DNA of 12,415 nucleotides from Faecalibacterium sp. CAG:74 (GTDB lineage: Bacteria > Bacillota > Clostridia > Christensenellales > Aristaeellaceae): positions 1 through 12,415 of the forward strand of contig FR899788.1 in NCBI GenBank assembly GCA_000437595.1. The letters are read 5' to 3'. Under the pieces are notes generated by a model. That model saw only the letters and a list, made by a program, of their open reading frames with translations, had not been told where the DNA came from and did not search any database. Numbering within the stretch: the stretch's first letter is position 1; every line of letters begins with the position of its first letter. Made by a program: the position numbers and the translations under genes. This document shows positions 6,089 to 12,201 of the stretch, in pieces.

Positions 6089-6234
6089 CCTTTAATCCCA
6101 GCACGAGAGGCTGGAAAGGCACGCAGCGAACCGACAGAAACAGAGCTGCCTGCGCCCGACCGCGCGGTCAGACTGAATATGCGAAACATTGCGCCTTTTC
6201 CTGCGGCATCCGACGGGAAAGGCGCTTTCTTTTT
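6089..6234 (+). promoter_or_regulatory. PyrR-dependent transcription attenuator (pyr leader)
   Basis: Three alternative structures can be drawn. The PyrR-binding hairpin is CCTTT (6089-6093) with AAAGG (6115-6119), a four-base internal bulge, CCAG (6098-6101) with CTGG (6111-6114), and the loop CACGAGAGG, which carries the conserved GNGAGG. The terminator is an 11-bp stem (6191-6201 with 6215-6225, one wobble) followed by TTTCTTTTT (6226-6234). The antiterminator is GGAAAGGC (6113-6120) pairing with GCCTTTTCC (6193-6201), which excludes both others. Known for the family: UMP-bound PyrR stabilises the first hairpin, which frees the terminator when pyrimidines are plentiful. A 12-base palindrome GACCGCGCGGTC at 6158-6169 lies between. 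Confidence 0.9.
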
Positions 6235-6307
6235 GGCAAAATGCCGCTGATTTGCCCCAAAGCACGCGGGGAAAATCAGCAGAGGAAAAAAGAGGAGGAT
6301 TCCGACG

Positions 6308-6874
6308 ATGATGAACATGCAGGCAGGCATTCCGAAAGCCCAGCTGATGGCGGGCGACGCGATGAACCGCGCCCTGACGCGCATGGCGCACGAGATGATG
6401 GAGCAGCTGATGCCGCTGGAAAACGTGGTGCTGGTGGGCATTCGCCGCCGCGGGGTGCCGCTGGCGCAGCGCTTGTCGGACATCATCGAGAAGTACGAAC
6501 ATGTGCGCATTCCGGTGGGCGAAGTGGATATTGCCATGTACCGCGATGACCGCGATCCGGCGCAGCTGAACGTTGAGGTGCAGGAAAAGCACCTGCCGGT
6601 GGACGTGACGGGCAAGGTGGTTGTACTGGTGGACGACGTGCTGCACACGGGACGCACGGTTCGCGCCGCCATGGATGCGATTCTTGACCAAGGCCGTGCC
6701 GCGCGCATCTGCCTGGCGGTGCTGATTGACCGCGGTCATCGCGAGCTGCCCATCCGCGCGGACTTCGTCGGCAAGAACGTCCCGACCTCGAACAACGAGC
6801 AGATCGGTGTCCAGATGGAAGAAATCGACGGCGGCGACGGCGTTGCCCTCTACGACGGGCGGATGAATAGGTGA
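6308..6874 (+). CDS. pyrR: Bifunctional pyr operon attenuator / uracil phosphoribosyltransferase PyrR
   Basis: A 188-residue protein of the PyrR family in the phosphoribosyltransferase fold. The PRPP-binding motif is VVLVDDVLHTGRT (105-117). The family's LVGIRRRGVPLA (42-53) and DRGHRELPIRADFVGKNVPT (141-160) are both clear. PyrR binds a hairpin in pyr mRNA when UMP is high and causes termination; it also makes UMP from uracil and PRPP. The start at 6308 follows AGGAGG with a nine-base gap. Met-Met-Asn-Met offers other starts three and nine bases on, which would make little difference. It is preceded by its own attenuator, so it is autoregulated, and followed by a uracil permease gene, the usual pyrR-pyrP pairing. 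Confidence 0.96.
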   Translation: MMNMQAGIPKAQLMAGDAMNRALTRMAHEMMEQLMPLENVVLVGIRRRGVPLAQRLSDIIEKYEHVRIPVGEVDIAMYRDDRDPAQLNVEVQEKHLPVDVTGKVVVLVDDVLHTGRTVRAAMDAILDQGRAARICLAVLIDRGHRELPIRADFVGKNVPTSNNEQIGVQMEEIDGGDGVALYDGRMNR

Positions 6875-6877
6875 CCC

Positions 6878-6920
6878 AAGGGGCGCTGCCCCTTGACCCC
6901 GCAAGGGAGTTCCTCCCTTG
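6878..6920. repeat. Tandem GC-rich hairpin pair after pyrR
   Basis: Two adjacent hairpins have the same layout. The first is AAGGGGC-gct-GCCCCTT (6878-6894) and the second CAAGGGAG-ttc-CTCCCTTG (6902-6920), each followed by GACCC. There is no proper T-run. They could act as a 3' stabiliser or weak terminator between pyrR and the permease. The layout resembles intergenic repeat units I recall from high-GC Clostridia (recollection, not checked). Confidence 0.6.
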
Positions 6921-7091
6921 ACCCTTTCGCGCGATTCAGTTGGTCGCATTTGCATACAGCTTCCGCGTGTTTATTGGGGGGGAACGTGGGTATCCGATAA
7001 TTTGATTGTACTCCGCACAAGCGGATTTGCAATAATCGCCTTCATTTGAAAGCGGTTGACAACAGCATATATGGAGGAAGGACGGAATCAC

Positions 7092-8372
7092 ATGACCAAT
7101 CAGAAACTTTCCCCGGCGAAGTTCACTCTGCTGGGTTTCCAGCACATGTTCGCCATGTTTGGCGCAACCGTGCTTGTGCCGACCTTGACAGGCCTGTCTG
7201 TCAGCGCAACCCTGCTCTTTGCGGGTCTGGGCACGCTGTTGTTCCACCTCATCACGGGCGGCAAAGTCCCTGCGTTCCTCGGTTCGAGCTTCGCGTTCCT
7301 CGGCGGCTATGCGGCGGTGAAGGCAATGCCGCAGTTCGCGGACGGCACGATGAACTGGATTCCCTACGCTGGCGTGGGCGTGGCGGTCGCGGGTCTGATT
7401 TACGTTGTTGTCGCGGGTCTGTTCAAGATCTTCGGCGCGCAGAAGGTCATGCGCTTCTTCCCGCCGATTGTCACCGGCCCCATCATCATCTGCATCGGCA
7501 TGATTCTGGCGAACTCCGCCATCAACAACTGCTCCAATAACTGGCTCATCGCGATTCTGGCGGTGGTCATCGTGGTGGCGTTCAACATCTGGGGCAAGGG
7601 CATGTTCAAGATTATCCCGATTCTGCTGGGCGTGGTCGGTTCTTACGCCGTTGCGGCGGTGACGGGTCAGGTGGACTTCACCCCCGTTAAGGAAGCGGCT
7701 TGGCTGGGTCTGCCCTTCCAGTGGAAGGATACCGCCTTCTCCCTCTTTGGCGGCTGTGACGGCACGCTGCTGCTGAACTGCATCATCACCGTTGCCCCGA
7801 TTGCGCTGGCGACGATGATGGAGCACATTGGCGATATGTCTGCTATCTCCTCGACGGTCGGCAAGAATTTCATCGAAGATCCGGGTCTGCACCGTTCTCT
7901 GCTGGGCGACGGTCTGGCGACGACGATGGCGGCGCTCTTCGGCGCTCCGGCGAACACCACGTACGGCGAGAACACCGGCGTGCTGGCGCTGACCCGCGTC
8001 TATAACCCGGCGGTTGTCCGCATGGCAGCAGTGCTGGCGGTCGTATTCTCTTTCTGCCCGAAGTTCGCGGAGCTGATTCACTGCATGCCCGCGGCGACCA
8101 TCGGCGGCGTGTCGCTGATTCTCTACGGCATGATTTCCGCGGTCGGCGTGCGCAATGTGGTTGAAAACCAGGTGGACTTCGCGAAGAGCCGCAATGTCAT
8201 CATCGCGGCGGTGATTATGTCCCTTGCGCTGGGCATCAACTTCTCCAACGCGGGCGCGATTGTGTTCACCGTTGGTCAGGTGACCATCAGCCTGTCTGGT
8301 CTGGCGGTGGGGTGTCTTGTCTGTGCTCTCCTTTACGCGCGGGTTGCTCGGGCCTGGTCGGCATCCTGCTGA
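7092..8372 (+). CDS. Uracil permease (UraA/PyrP, NCS2 family), frameshifted at the 3' end
   Basis: A polytopic transporter of the nucleobase:cation symporter-2 family that imports uracil with protons. GFQHMFAMFGATVLVPTLTG (residues 10-29) and SSFAFLGGYAA match UraA. The NCS2 signature TTYGENTGVLALTR (about 289-302) holds the substrate-binding E293. The open frame from ATG 7092 (426 residues) ends in an atypical tail CLVCALLYARVARAWSASC. The expected end, GLVGILLNAVLPGNDYVFG and on to NFKV-stop, is intact in another frame through 8449. The net shift is +2 or -1, somewhere in 8300-8350. This could be a real late mutation, leaving a defective or altered last helix, or a sequencing error in the G runs. 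The start at 7092, after GGAGGAAGGA, is preferred to TTG 7056, which is not conserved. No confident promoter is seen; read-through from pyrR is possible. Confidence 0.88.
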   Translation: MTNQKLSPAKFTLLGFQHMFAMFGATVLVPTLTGLSVSATLLFAGLGTLLFHLITGGKVPAFLGSSFAFLGGYAAVKAMPQFADGTMNWIPYAGVGVAVAGLIYVVVAGLFKIFGAQKVMRFFPPIVTGPIIICIGMILANSAINNCSNNWLIAILAVVIVVAFNIWGKGMFKIIPILLGVVGSYAVAAVTGQVDFTPVKEAAWLGLPFQWKDTAFSLFGGCDGTLLLNCIITVAPIALATMMEHIGDMSAISSTVGKNFIEDPGLHRSLLGDGLATTMAALFGAPANTTYGENTGVLALTRVYNPAVVRMAAVLAVVFSFCPKFAELIHCMPAATIGGVSLILYGMISAVGVRNVVENQVDFAKSRNVIIAAVIMSLALGINFSNAGAIVFTVGQVTISLSGLAVGCLVCALLYARVARAWSASC

Positions 8373-8449
8373 ACGCGGTGCTGCCGGGCAACGACTATGT
8401 CTTCGGCAAGAGCGAACAGGGCGATCAGGCGGTCAACTTCAAGGTGTAA
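8351..8449 (+). pseudogene. Displaced C-terminal coding end of the uracil permease
   Basis: This frame encodes GLVGILLNAVLPGNDYVFG, SEQGD, and NFKV with a stop at 8447-8449. It is the family-typical C-terminal helix and tail, but out of frame with the body of the gene (codon phase differs by two). Removing one G from each of GGGG (8309-8312) and GGG (8350-8352) would join it to the main frame, giving about 451 residues. Confidence 0.8.
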
Positions 8450-8451
8450 TG

Positions 8452-8490
8452 ATACTACTTTCTGCATTCGCCTGCGCCATCTGCTTGCGC
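8452..8490 (+). repeat. Dispersed repeat, copy A
   Basis: This 39-base segment starts just after the displaced permease stop. It matches the - strand of 5094-5131 at about 34 of 39 positions by eye, with one single-base gap and an exact 20-base core (8471-8490). Both copies are noncoding. Confidence 0.8.
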
Positions 8491-8498
8491 CTTTTCCC

Positions 8499-8565
8499 CG
8501 CTGACGTCCGCTCGTTCCATTTAGCGTAGCGCTGCTACGCTGCATTTCACTCGCGTTAGTCAGCG
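8499..8565. repeat. Palindromic intergenic element
   Basis: Outer arms CGCTGAC (8499-8505) and GTCAGCG (8559-8565) enclose a central hairpin AGCGTAGC-gct-GCTACGCT (8523-8541). Together with the neighbouring dispersed repeat this makes a noncoding unit of about 150 bases, resembling a REP-type or miniature repeat. No open frame or target-site duplication is evident. Confidence 0.55.
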
Positions 8566-8633
8566 TGAAAAATTCGCGGCGCATCTCGGCACATTCTCAT
8601 TTGAAAATAGTATTATAATAGTAGTAATTCCTC

Positions 8634-8668
8634 AAAAGCGGCATCTGTGCAAAGCAGGTGCCGCTTTT
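8634..8668. terminator. Intrinsic terminator before the P-type ATPase promoter
   Basis: A 14-bp stem (8634-8647 with 8655-8668, one G-T wobble) with a 7-base loop has AAAA and TTTT at its ends, so it can work in both directions. It closes the pyrR-permease region and insulates the ATPase promoter just downstream. Confidence 0.88.
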
Positions 8669-8702
8669 CTGCATTTTCGGGAAAAATATTTGCTTTTTCC
8701 TC

Positions 8703-8731
8703 TTGACAATGGGCATGAAGAGGAGTATTAT
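8703..8731 (+). promoter_or_regulatory. Promoter of the P-type ATPase gene
   Basis: A perfect -35 TTGACA (8703-8708), a 17-base spacer and -10 TATTAT (8726-8731). The predicted start is near 8737, inside a candidate operator. Confidence 0.9.
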
Positions 8732-8732
8732 C

Positions 8733-8756
8733 ACATATGAACGAATGCTCACATGT
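8733..8756 (+). promoter_or_regulatory. Candidate metal-sensor operator (ArsR/SmtB-like)
   Basis: An imperfect inverted repeat ACATATGAAC-GAAT-GCTCACATGT (8 of 10 pairs) directly follows the -10 box. Its core ATATGAAC...CTCACAT resembles the ATATGAAC/GTTCATAT operators of ArsR/SmtB-type zinc and cadmium repressors such as CzrA and SmtB. The resemblance and position fit repression relieved by metal. No such regulator gene is in the window. Confidence 0.5.
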
Positions 8757-8758
8757 TT

Positions 8759-8786
8759 GTTCTCTGGACGATGCCGTCCGGCGAAC
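8759..8786 (+). other. Stable hairpin in the ATPase mRNA leader
   Basis: A 12-position stem (8759-8770 with 8775-8786) has 11 pairs, one of them a wobble, and a four-base loop. It lies between the operator and the start codon with no T-tract. It could protect the 5' end or modulate translation; no known riboswitch class is recognised. Confidence 0.5.
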
Positions 8787-8827
8787 AGCGTGCTTCGGAA
8801 TAAATAGCGGAAAGGTCGTCGGAAACC

Positions 8828-11578
8828 ATGAAGAAAACGTGGAGAATCGACATTGACTGCCCGAACTGCGCGGCAAAGGTGGAACGCGCGCTGCAAAAGC
8901 TGCCCGGTGTGGTGGGGGCGTCGGTGAATTATGTGCAGAAGAAAATCACACTGGAAGCGGCGGACGACCGCTTCGAGGAAGTTCGCAAGGCGGCGTACGC
9001 GAAGATGAAGGAAATCGAACCCGACGCGGAGATTTTCTTCGATGAAGCACCCGCGGAGGCACAGGGGAACATCAAGCAGTCGTGGAAGCTGGACATTGAC
9101 TGCCCGAACTGCGCGGCGAAGGTGGAGCGTGCGCTGCAGAAGCTGCCCGGTGTGGTGAGCGTGTCGCTGAATTATGTGCAGAAGAAAATCACACTGGAAG
9201 CGCCTGCCGACCGCTTCGAGGAAGTGCGCAAGGCGGCATACGCGAAGATGAAGGAAATCGAACCCGACGCGGAGATTTTCTTCGACGAAGCGCCTGCGGA
9301 GGTACAGGGGAACATCAAGCAGTCGTGGAAGCTGGACATTGACTGCCCGAACTGCGCGGCAAAGGTGGAACGCGCACTGCAAAAGCTGCCGGGCGTGGTG
9401 AGCGTGTCGCTGAATTATGTGCAGAAGAAGATTACGCTGGAAGCGCCTGCCGATCGCTTCGAGGAAGTGCGCAAGGCGGCATACGCGAAGATGAAGGAAA
9501 TTGAACCCGACGCGGAGATTTTCTTCGATGAAGCGGAACAGCCGTCCGGCACGTCTTGCCCATGCGGCGGGCATCATCACGAGGACGATGATGACGACGA
9601 GCATGAGCATCACCATCATCACGACGGCAAATGCGGCTGCGGTCACGAACATCATCACCATGACGACGATGATGACGATGACGACCACGAGCATCGCGAG
9701 CACTCGCATGAGCATGGCCACGAACACGGCGGCGCGAACAAGGGCAAGAAACTGATGATTCGCGTTGCGACTGCGGTTGCGCTGCTGGCGCTGGGGCTGG
9801 TCAGCAAGGCGAATCTGGGCGAAACGCACTGGGCGACGATTGTCGTGTTCATCGCGGCGTATCTGGTCGCGGGCTACGACGTGCTGTGGCGCGCCATCTG
9901 CAACATCCGCCATGGCGAAGTGTTCGACGAGAACTTCCTGATGACGGTTGCGTCCGTCGGCGCGATGTGCGTTGCGGAATATGCGGAAGGCGTCGCGGTC
10001 ATGGTGCTGTACCAGATCGGCGAATACTTCCAAGATAAGGCGGTTGACAAGAGTCGCGAATCCATCACGAAGCTGATGGACATTCGCCCAGACTACGCGA
10101 ATCTGGTGGACGGCAACGACAGCCGCCGCGTCAGCCCTGAACAGGTGCGCGTGGGCGACATCATCCTCGTCAAGCCCGGCGAGAAGATTCCGCTGGACGG
10201 CGTGGTCATCGAGGGCAATTCGAGCCTGAATACCACGGCGCTGACCGGCGAATCGCTCCCGCGTGACGTGAAGGAGGGCGACCAAGTCCTCAGCGGCTGC
10301 GTCAACCTGTCCGGCGTGATGAAAGTCAAGGTCACGGTCGGCTACGGCGAATCCACCGTCGCGAAGATTCTGGCGCTGGTCGAATCCTCCGGCGACGCGA
10401 AGGCAAAGACGGAACGCTTCATCACCAAGTTCAGCCGGATTTACACGCCCGCCGTGTGCTTCTTCGCGCTGGCGCTGGCAATTATTCCGAGCCTGTTTGA
10501 CGGCAACTGGACGAAGTGGATTTACACCGCTCTGACCTTCCTTGTTATCTCCTGCCCGTGCGCGCTGGTTATCTCCGTGCCGCTGACGTTCTTCTCCGGC
10601 ATCGGCGGCGCGTCGAAGAAGGGCATCCTCATCAAGGGCGCGACGTATCTGGAAACCCTCGCGGGGCTGGATACGGTCGTGTTCGACAAGACAGGTACGC
10701 TGACGAAGGGCACGTTCTCCGTCACGGTCGCGCATCCGGCAAAAGGCGTCACGAGGGACGAACTGCTCGACGCTGCGGCTCATGCCGAGGCGTTCAGCGA
10801 TCACCCGATTGCGATTTCAATTAAGGAGGCGCTGGGCTGCGCGGTGGACATGAACCGCGTCAGCGATGCCTCTGAAGCGGCGGGTCACGGCGTACAGGCG
10901 AAGGTGGACGGCCAGCAGGTGTACGCGGGCAACGCGCGCCTGATGGAATCCATCGGTGTGAAGGCGGCTGAACCGGCAGAAATCGGTACGGTGGTGCATG
11001 TCGCGCGCGGCGGGCAGTACCTCGGCGCGCTCGTCATCAGCGACGTCATCAAGGAAAACAGCGCATCCGCGATGGAAGCCTTGAAGTCCGCGGGTGTGAA
11101 GCGGCTGGTCATGCTGACCGGCGACCGCAAGGAAGTTGCGGCGGACATCGCCAAGAAGGTCGGCCTGACCGACTACCGCGCGGAGCTGCTGCCGGAGGAT
11201 AAAGTAAGCGCGCTCGAAGGCTTGTTGGGCGACGGCCACACCGTGGCGTTCACGGGCGATGGCATCAACGATGCGCCTGTGCTGCGCCGCGCGGATATCG
11301 GCATTGCGATGGGCGGCGTCGGCGCAGATGCCGCAATCGAGGCGGCGGATATTGTGCTGATGGACGACGATCCGGCGAAGATTGCGCAGGGCGTCCGCCA
11401 CGCGCGCCGGACGATGCGGATTGTGCATCAAAATATCATCTTTGCTCTTGCGGTGAAACTGCTGGTGATGGTGCTGGGTATCTGCGGCTTTGCGAACATG
11501 TGGCTGGCGGTCTTTGCGGATGTCGGCGTGGCAATGCTGGCGATTCTCAATGCCATGCGCGCGATGAAAATGAAATAA
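8828..11578 (+). CDS. P1B-type heavy-metal efflux ATPase (ZntA/CadA-like) with three HMA domains
   Basis: A 916-residue membrane pump. Three near-identical metal-binding HMA domains (about residues 4-73, 85-155, 166-236) each carry DCPNCA. A linker (237-308) is packed with His and Asp and has two CxC pairs. Membrane segments start near 309. The actuator TGES is at 473-476, the metal-site CPC at 576-578, the phosphorylated D620 in DKTGTLT, and GDGIND at 810-815. The C-terminal helices carry K877 and D898-x-G900. CPC plus that Lys and DxG is the signature of the P1B-2 group (Zn, Cd, Pb export); copper pumps have other residues. The start at 8828 has GGAAAGG upstream. The gene stands alone with its own promoter, operator-like repeat and leader. 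It is longer than ZntA (about 730) because of the extra HMA copies and linker. The exact metal is inferred, not shown. Confidence 0.95.
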   Translation: MKKTWRIDIDCPNCAAKVERALQKLPGVVGASVNYVQKKITLEAADDRFEEVRKAAYAKMKEIEPDAEIFFDEAPAEAQGNIKQSWKLDIDCPNCAAKVERALQKLPGVVSVSLNYVQKKITLEAPADRFEEVRKAAYAKMKEIEPDAEIFFDEAPAEVQGNIKQSWKLDIDCPNCAAKVERALQKLPGVVSVSLNYVQKKITLEAPADRFEEVRKAAYAKMKEIEPDAEIFFDEAEQPSGTSCPCGGHHHEDDDDDEHEHHHHHDGKCGCGHEHHHHDDDDDDDDHEHREHSHEHGHEHGGANKGKKLMIRVATAVALLALGLVSKANLGETHWATIVVFIAAYLVAGYDVLWRAICNIRHGEVFDENFLMTVASVGAMCVAEYAEGVAVMVLYQIGEYFQDKAVDKSRESITKLMDIRPDYANLVDGNDSRRVSPEQVRVGDIILVKPGEKIPLDGVVIEGNSSLNTTALTGESLPRDVKEGDQVLSGCVNLSGVMKVKVTVGYGESTVAKILALVESSGDAKAKTERFITKFSRIYTPAVCFFALALAIIPSLFDGNWTKWIYTALTFLVISCPCALVISVPLTFFSGIGGASKKGILIKGATYLETLAGLDTVVFDKTGTLTKGTFSVTVAHPAKGVTRDELLDAAAHAEAFSDHPIAISIKEALGCAVDMNRVSDASEAAGHGVQAKVDGQQVYAGNARLMESIGVKAAEPAEIGTVVHVARGGQYLGALVISDVIKENSASAMEALKSAGVKRLVMLTGDRKEVAADIAKKVGLTDYRAELLPEDKVSALEGLLGDGHTVAFTGDGINDAPVLRRADIGIAMGGVGADAAIEAADIVLMDDDPAKIAQGVRHARRTMRIVHQNIIFALAVKLLVMVLGICGFANMWLAVFADVGVAMLAILNAMRAMKMK
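8837..9535 (+). repeat. Three tandem 243-bp repeats encoding HMA domains
   Basis: Units are 8837-9079, 9080-9322 and 9323-9535 (the last lacks the ~10-codon linker). Units 2 and 3 encode the same 71 residues but differ at about 13 silent sites by eye. Unit 1 differs by a few residues (for example TWRID against SWKLD, and GASV against SVSL). Confidence 0.93.
9536..9751 (+). repeat. His/Asp/Cys-rich low-complexity linker of the ATPase
   Basis: The stretch encodes residues 237-308. It has 21 histidines between 249 and 300, runs of five and eight aspartates, and the pairs CPC (244-246) and CGC (269-271). At the DNA level it is a degenerate GAY/CAY trinucleotide tract that could expand or shrink. 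It is a likely soft metal-binding buffer ahead of the first membrane helix. Confidence 0.88.
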
Positions 11579-11590
11579 TAATGGAAGAAA

Positions 11591-11628
11591 CGGCGTGTTC
11601 CGCAGCGAACGAAATGCGGGATGCGCCG
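11591..11628 (+). terminator. Possible weak terminator after the ATPase gene
   Basis: Outer CGGCG/CGCCG (11591-11595, 11624-11628) and inner CCGCA/TGCGG (11600-11604, 11615-11619) stems form a two-part hairpin just past the stop codon. Only CCTTT follows, so termination would be inefficient or factor-dependent. Confidence 0.35.
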
Positions 11629-11677
11629 CCTTTCCGCAGAAAATGTGCGAGAAACAGAGATTTTTTTCTGAAAAGCC

Positions 11678-11706
11678 TTGATTTTTTCAGGAAACCATGC
11701 TACAAT
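11678..11706 (+). promoter_or_regulatory. Promoter of rpsT
   Basis: -35 TTGATT (11678-11683), a 17-base spacer and -10 TACAAT (11701-11706). The start should be near 11713, giving a leader of about 95 bases. Confidence 0.82.
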
Positions 11707-11759
11707 AAACAGCGCTGGTTTTCGCACGGTTTTCTGCCGTACTCGAACCCTAAGATTGA

Positions 11760-11792
11760 GCGGTGTGAACCGCCGATTAACAGTATGAACCG
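11760..11792 (+). promoter_or_regulatory. Repeated motif and hairpin in the rpsT leader
   Basis: A near-perfect direct repeat, GTGTGAACCG (11763-11772) and GTATGAACCG (11783-11792), lies just before the ribosome binding site. The first copy forms the hairpin GCGGT-GTGA-ACCGC (11760-11773). The position would suit translational control of S20, which is an inference. Confidence 0.35.
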
Positions 11793-11806
11793 GGAGGTGA
11801 ACGAAG

Positions 11807-12070
11807 TTGCCGAATATTAAGTCCGCTAAGAAGCGCGTCAAGGTGAGCGAAAAGAAGAATCTGCGCAACCGTATGATCAAGAGCGCTGTCCGCACTTCTG
11901 TCAAGAAGCTGGAGGCCGCGATTGCTGCTGATCCCCAGACTGCGAATGCACAGCTGGTTGTGACCACCTCCGCGATTGATAAGGCCGCGTCGAAGGGCGT
12001 TATGCACAAGAATGCTGCCAATCGTAAGAAGGCTCGTCTGGCCAAGCAGCTCGCCAAGGCGACTGTGTAA
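11807..12070 (+). CDS. rpsT: 30S ribosomal protein S20 (TTG start)
   Basis: An 87-residue basic, helical protein that is a full-length S20, a primary 16S rRNA binder. It begins MPNIKSAKKRVKVSEKKNLR, the family signature, and has the typical RNRMIKSAVRTSVKKLEAAI and HKNAANRKKARLAKQL segments. Translation starts at TTG 11807. GGGAGGTGA lies nine bases upstream of it, no in-frame ATG is near, and the Pro-Asn-Ile N-terminus is conserved. E. coli rpsT also starts with UUG, and there the weak start takes part in autoregulation by free S20. The gene has its own promoter and terminator. Confidence 0.96.
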   Translation: MPNIKSAKKRVKVSEKKNLRNRMIKSAVRTSVKKLEAAIAADPQTANAQLVVTTSAIDKAASKGVMHKNAANRKKARLAKQLAKATV

Positions 12071-12084
12071 TTTCCAGATTACAT

Positions 12085-12121
12085 AAAAAAGCTCCTTCCT
12101 CAATCGGGAAGGGGCTTTTTT
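12085..12121 (+). terminator. Intrinsic terminator of rpsT
   Basis: A 15-bp stem (12085-12099 with 12107-12121, one G-T wobble) with a 7-base loop ends in TTTTTT. It is flanked by an A-run on the left, so it could also act on the - strand. It begins 14 bases after the stop codon. Confidence 0.93.
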
Positions 12122-12201
12122 GATGCGCTGGCGGTGAAAACAGGCAGTAAGATGGCGGCGGATGATGCGGACGAATAAACTAAAAGGAAACAGCGACGAA
12201 G

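Noticed and set aside
6013..6549. A + strand frame running through the pyrR leader into pyrR
   Set aside because: It crosses the promoter, attenuator and terminator and is out of frame with pyrR.
6092..6955. A 287-codon - strand frame opposite pyrR and its leader
   Set aside because: It overlaps the PyrR attenuator and the whole pyrR gene and has no family character.
7056..7091. A TTG start that would extend the permease by 12 residues
   Set aside because: The extension includes the Shine-Dalgarno region itself, and the ATG at 7092 gives the family-typical N-terminus.
6936..8081. A 381-codon - strand frame opposite the uracil permease gene
   Set aside because: It is Arg/His/Gln-rich with no domain, as expected from the complement of a GC-rich membrane protein gene.
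8317..8529. A small + strand frame beginning at the permease 3' end
   Set aside because: It covers only a piece of the frameshifted permease and then runs through noncoding repeats.
8837..9535. CRISPR-like regular repeats
   Set aside because: The 243-bp periodicity is coding and encodes HMA domains; no spacers are present anywhere in the window.
8597..10804. A 735-codon open frame on the - strand opposite the P-type ATPase gene
   Set aside because: It is antisense to an unmistakable ATPase gene. Its repeats of FLHLRVCRLAHFLEA merely mirror the HMA repeats, and its hydrophobic run mirrors the His/Asp tract.
11668..11690. CTGAAAA/TTTTCAG hairpin as a terminator
   Set aside because: It overlaps the -35 box of the rpsT promoter, is AT-rich and weak, and lacks a following T-run.
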